Assembly (NCBI RefSeq): GCF_049852125.1
Contig: NZ_CP187532.1
Coordinates: 2,604,001-2,668,000, forward strand
Direction of reading: 5' to 3'
Length of the DNA: 64,000 nt
Origin: Senimuribacter sp049852125
GTDB taxonomy: Bacteria; Bacillota; Clostridia; Peptostreptococcales; Anaerovoracaceae
Made by a program: the position numbers and the translations under genes. Positions 7,462 to 16,052 of this stretch are shown piece by piece (the first letter of the stretch is position 1; each line of letters opens with the position of its first letter). The notes under the pieces are model-generated. The model was not told where the DNA came from. It did not search any database and worked only from the letters and a program-made list of their open reading frames with translations.

Positions 7462-9269
7462 AAAAGACCACATCCTTTCAATAATTCTTCCAGTTGCTTT
7501 CCAAATTCTGCTGCAACAGGTCTTGGATTCTCTGAACACATCCATTCACAAAAGCATTCTGCAAACCATTCCATTGCATCCTTTGTGGCATAACCACTGA
7601 CTTGTTTGTATGTGTCACTAACTTTGAAGCCTGCTGCTTTCATGACCTTTGGTCTTAAATAAGCAGAAACTGCTTTTGGTTTCCAACCATTCATTCCAAC
7701 AGCTTTCATTGTGTTGGTCAAATAGTCATCAACCGCATGTCCAAGTTCGTGCATCACAATGGAATCATATCCAACCCCTTGTGGATGGAAACCTGCTGCC
7801 TTGTCAGATTCAAAGGATTTTATCAGTTTTGATTCATCCTTGAACCATTGTTTGTTGACTGTTATTCCACCATTTCCAAATCCCCATGAACACTGTGCAT
7901 AGGTTGTTCCACTCAATTTTGCAGAATTGATAGAACACAACTGACCCTTCAACGAAGGATATTTTGCAAATAACTGTTCATGTGTTTTGTAAATGGACTT
8001 TGCAACAGGAAGGTCAACACCTTCAAGTGAAAGTGAATCATCAGACCGCCATGGTTTCCCATTTATTTCCCTATGCAAGAACCAATCCTGGTCTTTCATG
8101 AACTGTTCAACATCAGGGATGCTTGTACAGTCATCAACTGACTTCACATTTGTTTCAGGTTTATCTTTCATTATATCATCAGGAACAACTGGTTTCAAAT
8201 CTTCTGTATGACTATCAACAAATGACTTCTGCCATTCAGGATAGGTCATATCAGATGGAACATAGTATGTTTTACCATCTTCACCCCTTGCTGCCCTTTC
8301 ACCGCTTCTGCCCCATTCATCATCAAAGTATGGAACAGTTGTTGACCTGCACCAAACATGAAAAGGTGGTGCAGTGACACCAGGTTCAAAGTCCTTCATA
8401 GGGAAGTGCTGTCCATCCATGTTCTGACATATTTCAGAAGTGTGACTGTCCAGTGTTGCGACAATCTCAAATTCTTCCACATCCAGGTCATTGAATGCAT
8501 CCTTCTGTGCAGCACTGGAAATGAATGCCTGTTCAGTCATCACAAGTCTTCCTGCTGCATACTTTGCATTTTTGGTCTTGTCTGCAACATACTTTGACAA
8601 AGTTCTGATTGCTTCATCAGGTGCTTTTCCCTGAATGATTGTCCTGGTCAGTTGCTGATGCAGTTCATTGACCATTGTTGTCTTTGATTGCCACACCCTG
8701 TCTGAAAAGGTCTTTCCATCTGCTGCCCAAGGTTTTGAAATAATCTTTTGCAGCTTCCTTTCATCAATCTGACCGATTTCCCAACCAATATTGAAACCCT
8801 TCTGCACTTCAAAACATGTGTGATAATATCCTGTCTGATAAAGGTGCTTGACCATACCATCCAGGGAATCAAGTTCATTGCCAAAAGCAACTTCCAATGA
8901 TTGCTGTGTCCGAAGTTTCAAGGCTTCCAGTCTGCTGATGTGGAATCTTGCAGATGCATTTTCCAGTTCCTTCATCCACTGCTGATTCATTGCATTCTGC
9001 TGTCCATATTTGATGTATTCCTGGACATCCCATTGCAATTCTTTCAGTTCAGCAGCAGACAACTGTTTTCTTGCTTCTGCCATTGTGATTCCATTGTTCT
9101 TTGCATATCTTGAATACCAGGATTCAATCTGTGCCTGAATCTGTCTTTGTGCCTTGTCAAATGCAGGTTCAATCTGATGGAAGGTTCTTTGACCATAAGC
9201 ATTGTTTGCTGCTTCAAGGTCTGAAAATCTTTTCTTCCAGTATGCAGATGACTTTTTCTTCTTTGCCAT
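7458..9269 (-). CDS. MuF-type minor head protein with C-terminal lethal-factor-like zinc protease domain
   Basis: A 603-residue protein. Residues 1 to about 330 form a phage Mu F / SPP1 gp7-like minor head protein: basic start (MAKKKKSSAYWKKRF), helical body, and the domain end with LDSHTSEICQNMDGQHFPM and PPFHVWCRSTTVPYF. After a linker, residues about 390-603 hold a zincin: HELGH at 507-511 followed by AVDDY, then SGY at 558-560 and EWFAE at 567-571. Anthrax lethal factor has HEFGHAVDDY, and its catalytic Tyr and Glu are seven residues apart, exactly as Y560 and E567 here. The domain therefore looks like an active ATLF/M34 peptidase. MuF proteins with polymorphic toxin C-termini are known from temperate phages. 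The gene overlaps the portal gene as TAATG. Confidence 0.85.
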   Translation of the reverse strand: MAKKKKSSAYWKKRFSDLEAANNAYGQRTFHQIEPAFDKAQRQIQAQIESWYSRYAKNNGITMAEARKQLSAAELKELQWDVQEYIKYGQQNAMNQQWMKELENASARFHISRLEALKLRTQQSLEVAFGNELDSLDGMVKHLYQTGYYHTCFEVQKGFNIGWEIGQIDERKLQKIISKPWAADGKTFSDRVWQSKTTMVNELHQQLTRTIIQGKAPDEAIRTLSKYVADKTKNAKYAAGRLVMTEQAFISSAAQKDAFNDLDVEEFEIVATLDSHTSEICQNMDGQHFPMKDFEPGVTAPPFHVWCRSTTVPYFDDEWGRSGERAARGEDGKTYYVPSDMTYPEWQKSFVDSHTEDLKPVVPDDIMKDKPETNVKSVDDCTSIPDVEQFMKDQDWFLHREINGKPWRSDDSLSLEGVDLPVAKSIYKTHEQLFAKYPSLKGQLCSINSAKLSGTTYAQCSWGFGNGGITVNKQWFKDESKLIKSFESDKAAGFHPQGVGYDSIVMHELGHAVDDYLTNTMKAVGMNGWKPKAVSAYLRPKVMKAAGFKVSDTYKQVSGYATKDAMEWFAECFCEWMCSENPRPVAAEFGKQLEELLKGCGLL

Positions 9270-10765
9270 TATTCATCACCTGCACCTTCCTGTCCTTCTT
9301 CATCAGCACCAGGAACATTCTGACCTTGCATCATACCAAGACCAAATTCTTCCATGTTCTTCTGCTTCTGTTCATCCAGTCTTTCCAGTTCTGCCTGAAC
9401 ATCATCAACCCAAGGATGCTGTGCAACAAGTGTTTCATCACTGATGATTCCAACAGACTTGCTGATGTTGTCAATGACTTCACCTTCATTCAGCATCATA
9501 TCCCTGTTGAATATGATTTCCACTTCTTCCTGTTCAAAGTCACCCATTCCAATGTTGAAAAGGTGCATATTCAAGAACCAAAGAAGTTCTTCAAAGGATG
9601 CCTGATATTCAGTTTCCATTCCATTTGCATCCAGGTCAATGTCAGAATACATTGATTGAATGTTCATTTGGTTTGGTGTTCCACTCATTCTGTCATCTTT
9701 TGCATCATATCCCATTGCATTTTCAATGATTGCCTTTTTGAACAGTTCAATGATGGACTTGTAATTTTCAGAATTGACTTCCACTTGAAGTGTTCTGACA
9801 TCACCGCCTGCACCATCCACTGTTCTGACCTTCACTGCACCATAGGTTGCAAGGTTCTTTCTGAATTCACCAAGATTTTCACCATCATAGTTCACAAGAA
9901 CCAAAATTGTGTTCCTTGTGTCTTCTTCCATCTGATTTTGGAAGTTGGATTCAATCAGGTTCAGACCATCCTGCAAGGACTTCACCATTTTAATCAATGG
10001 AATTTCCTTGTTGTTATACTTGAAAGGAATCAAAGGAATCTTTGTCCAGTTGAATCCCTGGTCTTCAATGCTGAAATATGGAACATGCTGTTCACCATCA
10101 GGTTTCAGTGTTTCGCTGTCAGTCAATTCAAAATAAGAAACCCCTGATTCATCATAGACTTCAACCTTTGTGATGATTTTTTCTGTGTCACCCACATATC
10201 CAACCACTTCATAGATTCTGATGAAATATTCCAGTTCAGTGTGTTCTGCATCCTTCCACCCTGGTATGATTTCCCAAGGTCTGAACCGCTTGAAGATGAA
10301 TTCCCCTTTGTCATTATACATAGGGAACAACCAACCAATTCCACAATTCAGGGAATCTTCCCCAACTACTTTCAATGTTCGCATGAACCGCTTGTTCAAA
10401 AACTGTTTCAGAATCTTCAAATATGCTTCATTGTCACACTGGATGGTGAAAGGTTGACCCAACAGATAGTTGGATTTCTGAATGACCATCTTTTTATACT
10501 GATTGTCAACAATTCTGTTGTTCGGAAGATTCTTGACCACTTCCAGTTCACCATCTTTTCCAATGACTGTCCTTTCCCTGGACAGGATGTCATGACATCC
10601 ATCAAAGTATTTTTCACCATCAAGCATTTCTTTTCTTCTTTGCGATTGCTTGAATTTTTGTATTTCCTTCACAATGAACTGTTCATCAGTCAACTTGGAT
10701 GCTGCATTGACATTGACCAGTCTTTCAAGTTTTGCTTTGAAGGATTCAGCAAAATTGAACATCAT
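9269..10765 (-). CDS. Phage portal protein (SPP1 gp6-like)
   Basis: A 498-residue protein of the SPP1-gp6 portal family. It has RERTVIGKDGELEVVKNLPNNR-type N-terminal sequence, KKMVIQKSNYLLGQPF, a central stem region (NNKEIPLIKMVKSLQDGLNLIESNF) and an acidic, glutamine-rich C-terminus. The portal forms the dodecameric DNA gate at one capsid vertex and docks the terminase. It starts MMFNFAESF; either of the two adjacent ATGs may be used. It is flanked by the terminase and MuF genes as usual. Confidence 0.9.
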   Translation of the reverse strand: MMFNFAESFKAKLERLVNVNAASKLTDEQFIVKEIQKFKQSQRRKEMLDGEKYFDGCHDILSRERTVIGKDGELEVVKNLPNNRIVDNQYKKMVIQKSNYLLGQPFTIQCDNEAYLKILKQFLNKRFMRTLKVVGEDSLNCGIGWLFPMYNDKGEFIFKRFRPWEIIPGWKDAEHTELEYFIRIYEVVGYVGDTEKIITKVEVYDESGVSYFELTDSETLKPDGEQHVPYFSIEDQGFNWTKIPLIPFKYNNKEIPLIKMVKSLQDGLNLIESNFQNQMEEDTRNTILVLVNYDGENLGEFRKNLATYGAVKVRTVDGAGGDVRTLQVEVNSENYKSIIELFKKAIIENAMGYDAKDDRMSGTPNQMNIQSMYSDIDLDANGMETEYQASFEELLWFLNMHLFNIGMGDFEQEEVEIIFNRDMMLNEGEVIDNISKSVGIISDETLVAQHPWVDDVQAELERLDEQKQKNMEEFGLGMMQGQNVPGADEEGQEGAGDE

Positions 10766-10784
10766 TCTTCACCACCTTTCTTCA

Positions 10785-11105
10785 TCATAGTGCATCCACC
10801 TTTGCAAATGCTTCTGCCAGTTTTGGGAACTGGTATGCAATCCAGTCCACTATTTCTTCATTTATGCCCCAACTATCAGCACCAAGACCTGATTCAAACA
10901 GGAATGCATGAACCAGTTCATGTCTGATGACCTGCTGTCTGTATTTTTTCAGGTCAGCAAGTGAACCAGGGCAATCCTGGAAGGTGTCAATGACAATCTG
11001 TTTTGTGGAATGGTCACAATAACCATCACCATTGTTCAAATTGTCATCCTTCACCTTGTTGGATTCTGTTATTGTGTACTTTGTACCTAAAACATCAACT
11101 GTCAC
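10785..11105 (-). CDS. Small phage HExxH zinc metallopeptidase-like protein
   Basis: A 106-residue protein with VIRHELVHAFLFESGL (HExxH at about residues 62-66) and a downstream NEEIVDWIAYQ that could give the third zinc ligand. The N-terminal half is a beta-rich KYTITESNKV plus ITKQIVIDTF-like pattern with two cysteines. Small zincins of this kind often occur near terminase and portal genes of Clostridia phages. The substrate is unknown. It is distinct from the protease domain on MuF. Confidence 0.7.
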   Translation of the reverse strand: MTVDVLGTKYTITESNKVKDDNLNNGDGYCDHSTKQIVIDTFQDCPGSLADLKKYRQQVIRHELVHAFLFESGLGADSWGINEEIVDWIAYQFPKLAEAFAKVDAL

Positions 11106-11134
11106 TGTTTTTCACCTTCCCTTTTCCAAACACG

Positions 11135-11158
11135 CAAAAAAGACCCCTTTGCAGGGGT
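11135..11158 (-). terminator. Terminator after terminase large subunit
   Basis: Short GC-rich stem ACCCCT / AGGGGT with loop GCAA, followed on the minus strand by CTTTTTT. Confidence 0.75.
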
Positions 11159-11164
11159 ATATTT

Positions 11165-12571
11165 TTAATCAAAACTGAATGTTTGTCCTTTGTTTATTTT
11201 TTCAGCAATTCCAGTTGTTGCATCAGGTGCATCATCATGTGCATTCTTTCCTTCTTTCTGATACCTGGACATTGCTTTGTAATATTCAGGAAATCTGTCC
11301 ATCCAGTTGACAGGGAAATAAATATGATTCATAACCCATGTGCTGTTGGACAATATTCTTGATATTTTGTTTTTAGACTGGAAGAATGGATTGATGATAG
11401 TTCTATTTGAATGGTAGGTGTTCCGCAATATTGATTCCACATTTCTTGCAAATCCCCTTCCACCATTGTTTGATTCTATATCAGCATCATTCACCTGGTC
11501 TTCATAAAGCATTTTTGCAACAGCAGGTTCTGTGATTTCCATTCCATCCTTTGTGTAAATAACATTGATGACATAGGCTTCATGATTATATTCAACATAA
11601 TCAATACTGCACAAGTAGTCATCACCTGTGTCAGCAGTATCTGTGTAATTCTTAACAGCAGAATAAACAGGTCTTCCTGCTGCATCTTTTGGAAGTTCTG
11701 TATATGTCTTGAATGACTGATACAATCTTCCTTTTATATCAATAGGATTCTGTTGATAGTTTGCTTCTGCAATTTCAACACCCATTGCTTGAATCTTTGT
11801 TTCATAAGATTCTTTTGAAAGGATTTCAGGACATAGCATTGAACCATCTTCCTGAACCGCTTTATATTGAACAACTTTGACTTTATCACCATACTGTTCA
11901 ATGATTCTTCCTGCCAAATCCAAGCTGTGCCATCTTGTCATGACTATGATGATTTTTCCACCTTCTTCAAGTCTTGAAAGCATTGTATCTGTGAACCATG
12001 TCCACTGTTTTTCAAGTGTGTCTGCATTATTTGCTTCCAGTGCAGACTTTATCAGGTCATCAATAATCATAATTGTTGCACCAAAACCAGTTGCAGTTCC
12101 TGTTGGTGATGTTGCCAAATAATTGTTGTACCCATTTTCAAGTGACCACATATTCATTGCACCATCACCCCTTTTTATGTTTACACCAGGGAAGATGTCT
12201 GAATATACAATTTTGTTTTTATCAGCTTTTATTTCCTGAATGGTGTTTCTGACACCTTTTGAAAAGTTAGTTGATAAAGTTTCATTATATGAACCAGTCA
12301 TGATTTTTTGTGTTTGGTCATTACCAAGAACCCATTCAACAAAATTTCCTATGGTTCTTGATTTTCCATGTCTTGGTGGCATATTTACAACTAAAATATC
12401 ATGTTGGTCTGTTGGTTCAATAAACTGTTGAAGGTCATCACAAAAATTATGCAAAAATGTTCTGTCACTCTTGTAAAAGTCAGGTGCTTTGGTCTTGCAA
12501 TATGTCCAAAATTCCCTTTTTGACAGTTCACATTTTGCAGCCTGAATCAGTGATTTATTCTTCATTTTCAA
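11165..12571 (-). CDS. Terminase large subunit
   Basis: A 468-residue DNA packaging ATPase-nuclease. Walker A is MPPRHGKS (about residue 63), Walker B is IMIIDDL (about 166), and the coupling motif lies near VMTRWHS. The C-terminal RNase H-like nuclease shows SIDYVEYNHEAYV and NAHDDAPDATTG, which give the metal-binding aspartates. It cuts concatemeric phage DNA and pumps it through the portal. Its start overlaps the small subunit gene by 17 bases. Confidence 0.93.
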   Translation of the reverse strand: MKMKNKSLIQAAKCELSKREFWTYCKTKAPDFYKSDRTFLHNFCDDLQQFIEPTDQHDILVVNMPPRHGKSRTIGNFVEWVLGNDQTQKIMTGSYNETLSTNFSKGVRNTIQEIKADKNKIVYSDIFPGVNIKRGDGAMNMWSLENGYNNYLATSPTGTATGFGATIMIIDDLIKSALEANNADTLEKQWTWFTDTMLSRLEEGGKIIIVMTRWHSLDLAGRIIEQYGDKVKVVQYKAVQEDGSMLCPEILSKESYETKIQAMGVEIAEANYQQNPIDIKGRLYQSFKTYTELPKDAAGRPVYSAVKNYTDTADTGDDYLCSIDYVEYNHEAYVINVIYTKDGMEITEPAVAKMLYEDQVNDADIESNNGGRGFARNVESILRNTYHSNRTIINPFFQSKNKISRILSNSTWVMNHIYFPVNWMDRFPEYYKAMSRYQKEGKNAHDDAPDATTGIAEKINKGQTFSFD

Positions 12572-13040
12572 TAATCTTTCTTAATTCATCAGTTGAAAGA
12601 CCTGCAAATGGATTGTTTGTATTCAATTCACCTTCAACAGAAACATCCCTTTTATCTCTCCATTGTTCAGGTCTTCTGTTCTTCAACCAAAATATTTGTG
12701 CTGTGGTGTCAGGAACAACTTCTTTTGTGACTTCTTTTGTTGGCATCAGTTCATATTGACCAGTTTCAGGATTGAAAATCTTTTCCCTGGTCACTTCCTT
12801 GTATGTATAACCCAAGGCTCTTTTCAATAAGGCATTTTCAACTTGAATGTCAACAACTTCTTTTCCCCTTTTTAGGGTGAGAGAAATGGGAGTATATTTA
12901 TTTTTCCAGTCTGTCAATGTTCGTCTGTTGATTCCCATATTATGGGCAATTTGTTCTTCTGTCAGTCCATCTCTTGCCCAGGCTTCCAGTTGAAGCAAAC
13001 CTTCTTCTGTCAACCATTCTTGATATTTTCCTTTTGCCAT
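12555..13040 (-). CDS. Terminase small subunit
   Basis: A 161-residue protein with an N-terminal helix-turn-helix (residues about 10-50, LTEEQIAHNMGINRRTLTDWKNKY), a central helical oligomerisation part (DIQVENALLKRALGYTYKEV), and a C-terminal WLKNRRPEQWRDKRDV segment typical of terminase small subunits. It recognises the packaging site and recruits the large subunit. Confidence 0.9.
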   Translation of the reverse strand: MAKGKYQEWLTEEGLLQLEAWARDGLTEEQIAHNMGINRRTLTDWKNKYTPISLTLKRGKEVVDIQVENALLKRALGYTYKEVTREKIFNPETGQYELMPTKEVTKEVVPDTTAQIFWLKNRRPEQWRDKRDVSVEGELNTNNPFAGLSTDELRKIIENEE

Positions 13041-13131
13041 TCAAAGGTTCACCCCTTCCTTTCATCACATAAGAAAAGCACCTTGGAAACTGGATGGTGT
13101 TTCCTTGGATGCTTTCGATTGACCTAACATT

Positions 13132-13157
13132 TCATGTTATAGTTTACTATAACATGA
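13132..13157. promoter_or_regulatory. Perfect 11-bp inverted repeat at the entry to the late operon
   Basis: The arms TCATGTTATAG and CTATAACATGA are separated by TTTA. The site lies between the DUF1492 regulator and the terminase genes, at the junction of early and late regions. It is a good candidate for the binding site of a late-gene activator or for a packaging-related site. Near-repeats GGAAAC/GTTTCC stand next to it at 13085-13112. Confidence 0.55.
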
Positions 13158-13166
13158 CAGTGGGAT

Positions 13167-13589
13167 TCAAGCGGACTGTGGCAGGAACTTTTCTTCAAAT
13201 GCCTGCAAAGCTGCAATATGTATTTCCTTCACATAATCATAAGAAAAACACATTGCCTGTGCTGCTTTTTTCAAATTCTTTCCGTCAACATACACGATAT
13301 ACAAAACTTTCTGATGCTTGCTGTCTTCAATCTGATGAATCTGATTGATGATTTTAACCCTTGTCAATGCAAGATTGTCCTTCATCTGCTGCAATTTTTC
13401 TTCTTCTTCAAATATCTGACCGAAGATTTTTGCAAATTTATCAGGTTCAGGTGAACTTTGCACCCTTTCCTTGTCATATCTGATTCCTGCTACACCTAAA
13501 GAATCCCTTAATCTTTGAATATATTCTTCCTGGTTCAGAATGTCATTTCTTTGTTCCTTTATCTGCAACAAATATTCTTTTGCTGTCAC
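13167..13589 (-). CDS. DUF1492-type late transcription regulator (sigma-like HTH)
   Basis: A 140-residue protein with an N-terminal coiled coil (KEYLLQIKEQRNDILNQEEYIQ), a second helical part (EEEEKLQQMKDNLALTRVKIINQI) and a C-terminal helix-turn-helix resembling sigma region 4 (LYIVYVDGKNLKKAAQAMCFSY). This is the DUF1492/ArpU-like pattern found just before terminase genes in Firmicutes prophages, where it likely activates late transcription. The inverted repeat directly downstream may be its target. Confidence 0.75.
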   Translation of the reverse strand: MTAKEYLLQIKEQRNDILNQEEYIQRLRDSLGVAGIRYDKERVQSSPEPDKFAKIFGQIFEEEEKLQQMKDNLALTRVKIINQIHQIEDSKHQKVLYIVYVDGKNLKKAAQAMCFSYDYVKEIHIAALQAFEEKFLPQSA

Positions 13590-13599
13590 ATTTCACACC

Positions 13600-13865
13600 T
13601 TCTTTCTAATTCAAGAAGTCAACATCTTGAATTCAACATCTTGATTTCAAGAAACCCTTTATTTTCAAGGCTTTGAATCACTTTGACCTTTTGAAAAGTC
13701 AAGATGTGATGTGTTTTTACTATTATAAGTATTTTTTAGAAAATCATTAAATTTTAATGATTTTATTCTTTTATATATCCTTAAATAGAAAACATCTTGA
13801 CATCTTGACTTTTCCAGTAAAATCAAGGCTTTCAGGCTTTAACATCTTGACTTTTATCTTGACTT
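13600..13865. repeat. Iteron-rich AT-rich element, copy A
   Basis: This noncoding 270-base stretch holds six copies of ACATCTTGA (five in plus orientation at about 13622, 13636, 13791, 13800 and 13842, one inverted at 13699) plus a variant at 13856. Between them lies a very AT-rich core (13720-13790). A 23-base stretch at 13813-13835 recurs exactly at 31351-31373 in the same orientation. The layout, iterons around an AT-rich core, resembles replication origins or multi-site operators. Confidence 0.7.
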
Positions 13866-13870
13866 TTTAC

Positions 13871-14452
13871 CTATACATCTTTTACTTTTGATGCATACAT
13901 GTCAGCAGTGTGAGTGAACAACACTGACTGATATTTCCTGATTGCTCTGTCAAATGCATCCCAATCATCAGTGACATAAGCACCCATGTGAAATCTGATG
14001 CACAACATTTCTTCTTCTGTCAGGGTCATCACCTGTGACAGCATCATCACCGACTTGTCACCATGACCTTTGAACATAGGTGCAGGATTGTATGTCCACT
14101 TTGGGTCTTTACTAATAGGTGAACCAGTTCCCATGACCACCACATCAGATGCATTTTCATCCACATAGTCATCCAGTTTGCACACATCATGAAGCATCCC
14201 AACAATATAAGGTGATTCAGGTCTTGACCATGGAATGTCAAACTTCTGTGTCATTTCCACAAGAACCTGTGCTGTCATGAAGCTGTGTTCAAACAATCCA
14301 CCAGTATGATTTCCATGATGCTTGATTGCAGCAGGCTTGACAAAGAAACCATTGTTCACCAACCAGTCAATTGTGTCCACATTTATGATAGGTTTTCCAC
14401 CAACATTCATGAAATCAAGAAATGTGTCTATCTGAATTTTATTGTTCATCAT
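13871..14452 (-). CDS. HD-domain phosphohydrolase-like protein
   Basis: About 193 residues starting MMNNKIQIDTFLDFMNVGG. It has the HD-domain pattern: GGLFEHSFMT gives the first histidine, MLHDVCKLDDY gives the HD pair, and a later RFHMGAY histidine follows. HD proteins in phages hydrolyse nucleotides or cyclic nucleotides; the substrate here is unknown. I chose the ATG at 14452 because AAAGGTG lies just before it; the start overlaps the upstream gene by 14 bases. Confidence 0.72.
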   Translation of the reverse strand: MMNNKIQIDTFLDFMNVGGKPIINVDTIDWLVNNGFFVKPAAIKHHGNHTGGLFEHSFMTAQVLVEMTQKFDIPWSRPESPYIVGMLHDVCKLDDYVDENASDVVVMGTGSPISKDPKWTYNPAPMFKGHGDKSVMMLSQVMTLTEEEMLCIRFHMGAYVTDDWDAFDRAIRKYQSVLFTHTADMYASKVKDV

Positions 14453-14708
14453 TTTCACCTTTCCCTTCCTGGAAGAACACTGCACTTTCAGTTGTCAGAA
14501 GAACTGGTGGAACAGCAGCACCTTGGATGTAAAGATAAACCTTTCCACCATTGTTCTTGATGTTTTCCAAGTCCTGTTCATCCATTTCCCAACAGCATTC
14601 AACACCCTGTTCATTGTTCATAACATTTGTGTATCTTGTCACTGGAAGGTCTTGACAACCTTCCAGTGTGTAAACTGCATTTGTTGTTTCTGTTCTAACT
14701 GGTTTCAT
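14439..14708 (-). CDS. Hypothetical phage protein, 89 residues
   Basis: Starts MKPVRTETTNAVYTLEGCQD; acidic, with three cysteines and a beta-rich VYLYIQGAAVPPVLL segment. No family was recognised. It lies in a run of small tightly packed genes between ThyX and the HD protein and is probably co-transcribed with them. Confidence 0.6.
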   Translation of the reverse strand: MKPVRTETTNAVYTLEGCQDLPVTRYTNVMNNEQGVECCWEMDEQDLENIKNNGGKVYLYIQGAAVPPVLLTTESAVFFQEGKGENDEQ

Positions 14709-14909
14709 TTATTTGAATTCCTTTCCTGTTTTCTTATCCTTGAAGGTGATTCTTCCGACCACTTCAAATCCTGCCAGGTGTGCAGCTTCCCTGATAATGT
14801 GCATCAGATGTCTGATTTTTCTTTCCTGTTCAGATTCTTCCTTGACAATTTCTTTCATGCCATAATATGCAGTTGGGTCAGGATAACCTTCATTGTTGTA
14901 CTTATTCAT
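14709..14909 (-). CDS. Hypothetical phage protein, 66 residues
   Basis: Starts MNKYNNEGYPDPTAYYGMKE and has a charged helix followed by a short EVVGRITFKDKKTGKEF hairpin. The N-terminal part with YPDPTAYYG is reminiscent of small conserved phage proteins, but no function is known to me. It overlaps the upstream gene by 8 bases. Confidence 0.6.
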   Translation of the reverse strand: MNKYNNEGYPDPTAYYGMKEIVKEESEQERKIRHLMHIIREAAHLAGFEVVGRITFKDKKTGKEFK

Positions 14910-15228
14910 TTTTCTGAAATTTCACCCCACATTCCTGATAAATCAGGTCTGCAAATTCTTCCAGTGTCATGTCACCATTCTGAAAATCTGTATAGACATC
15001 AATCATTGCTTCACAAAATTCAGGAAGTCTTTTCTTCATGCCCCAACCATATTTTTCTTTCATGACCTTCACTGGAATTCCAAGCAGAAGAATCATTGCT
15101 GCATCCACCGCTGCTTCTGTTGCATCCTGCTTCATCTTCTTGATGTCAGACTGCTTCATGTTGAAGACTGGTTCATGTGTTACTGGAAGACCTTTCTTCT
15201 GTGCCATTCTTCTTTGCTGCCTGTTCAT
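14902..15228 (-). CDS. Hypothetical phage protein, 108 residues
   Basis: Starts MNRQQRRMAQKKGLPV, a basic N-terminus of a kind common in phage proteins, followed by helical sequence (ATEAAVDAAMILLLGIPVKV) and FCEAMIDVYTDFQNG. It is probably all-helical. No function can be given. It ends just inside the next gene and starts one base after the ThyX stop. Confidence 0.62.
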   Translation of the reverse strand: MNRQQRRMAQKKGLPVTHEPVFNMKQSDIKKMKQDATEAAVDAAMILLLGIPVKVMKEKYGWGMKKRLPEFCEAMIDVYTDFQNGDMTLEEFADLIYQECGVKFQKNE

Positions 15229-15229
15229 A

Positions 15230-15865
15230 TTACTTCACCACCAAATCATCAAAAACAACTGGAATCATCTGTTTGAAATCTTCAAGCAGGGGAACTGTCA
15301 CTTCAAGCATTTGTGGATGTGGTTTCCCTGTTGTTCCCAAAGCACGAAGTTTGAAAAAGTGTCGCCATTCACGAAGATTTGCAGTCATGACCACTTCTGT
15401 CTTCAAACTGTTTGGAAGAACCGCCCTTGCTTCCTGTGGTGTCAGACCAATATCAAGCAGTTTGAAATAAGAATCTTCACATGCTTTCATGGTTTCCTTC
15501 CATGTGTTCCATCCTGCTGACTTATAGTCCAGGTATTCAGGAATGATGAATGTGATTTCAGAACCAAAATCATCCTTTGAATAATTGCAGTATCTTGTTG
15601 ATTCCTGGGCAAAGGATGCAAGTCTGTGTCTGACCAGTTCATGACTGATTCCCCTGTCAACAACAAACTTTACTGTGACAGATGCATGTTCAAGCATTGC
15701 TTCATGTCCTGACTTGATAAGGGATGCAACCATCTTTGCAGCAGAACCTTCCTGAATCTTTCCTTCTGACTTGTAACAAGTTCTTGCAACCTGTTCAATC
15801 TTTTCCAAAATTTTCTGTCCATCAAAATCATTGTAAATCTGTGTATATGCTTTAATTGCCTGCAT
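15230..15865 (-). CDS. thyX: FAD-dependent thymidylate synthase
   Basis: About 211 residues. The ThyX signature RHRLASFAQESTRY (RHRx7S) is present near residue 80, with LEHASVTVKFVV before it and LREWRHFFKLR after it, which forms the nucleotide and flavin sites. ThyX makes dTMP from dUMP with methylenetetrahydrofolate and FADH2, supporting phage DNA synthesis. I chose the ATG (MQAIKAYTQIY) at 15865 behind AGGTGA over an in-frame GTG three codons earlier. It follows the MazG-like genes, which also act on nucleotides. Confidence 0.92.
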   Translation of the reverse strand: MQAIKAYTQIYNDFDGQKILEKIEQVARTCYKSEGKIQEGSAAKMVASLIKSGHEAMLEHASVTVKFVVDRGISHELVRHRLASFAQESTRYCNYSKDDFGSEITFIIPEYLDYKSAGWNTWKETMKACEDSYFKLLDIGLTPQEARAVLPNSLKTEVVMTANLREWRHFFKLRALGTTGKPHPQMLEVTVPLLEDFKQMIPVVFDDLVVK

Positions 15866-16052
15866 TCTGTTCACCTATCCTTTCAAAAGTTCTTTCAATT
15901 TTCTGTTTCATAACCTGCTGAACCTGGTCTTCACATTCCATCAGGTGAATCACCTGGTCAAGAACCAGTTTCACATCTGCCAGTTCTTCAAAGATGTGTT
16001 CTTCCAGTGCTTTTGACTGACCATTCAGATGCAACAGGTTGTCCAAGTCCAC
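15852..16052 (-). pseudogene. C-terminal half of a MazG-like pyrophosphohydrolase, out of frame
   Basis: This frame reads VDLDNLLHLNGQSKALEEHIFEELADVKLVLDQVI and ends at 15852. EELADVKLVLDQV is the second conserved helix of MazG-like enzymes (the ExxD part). It lies in the +1 frame relative to the upstream gene that carries the first conserved helix. A GTG at 16052 could allow separate translation. Either a frameshift has split the gene, or a +1 shift joins the two. Confidence 0.6.

Noticed and set aside
13600..13865. CRISPR array from the ACATCTTGA repeats
   Set aside because: The repeats are 9 bases, unevenly spaced and in both orientations, with no cas genes; they look like protein-binding iterons.
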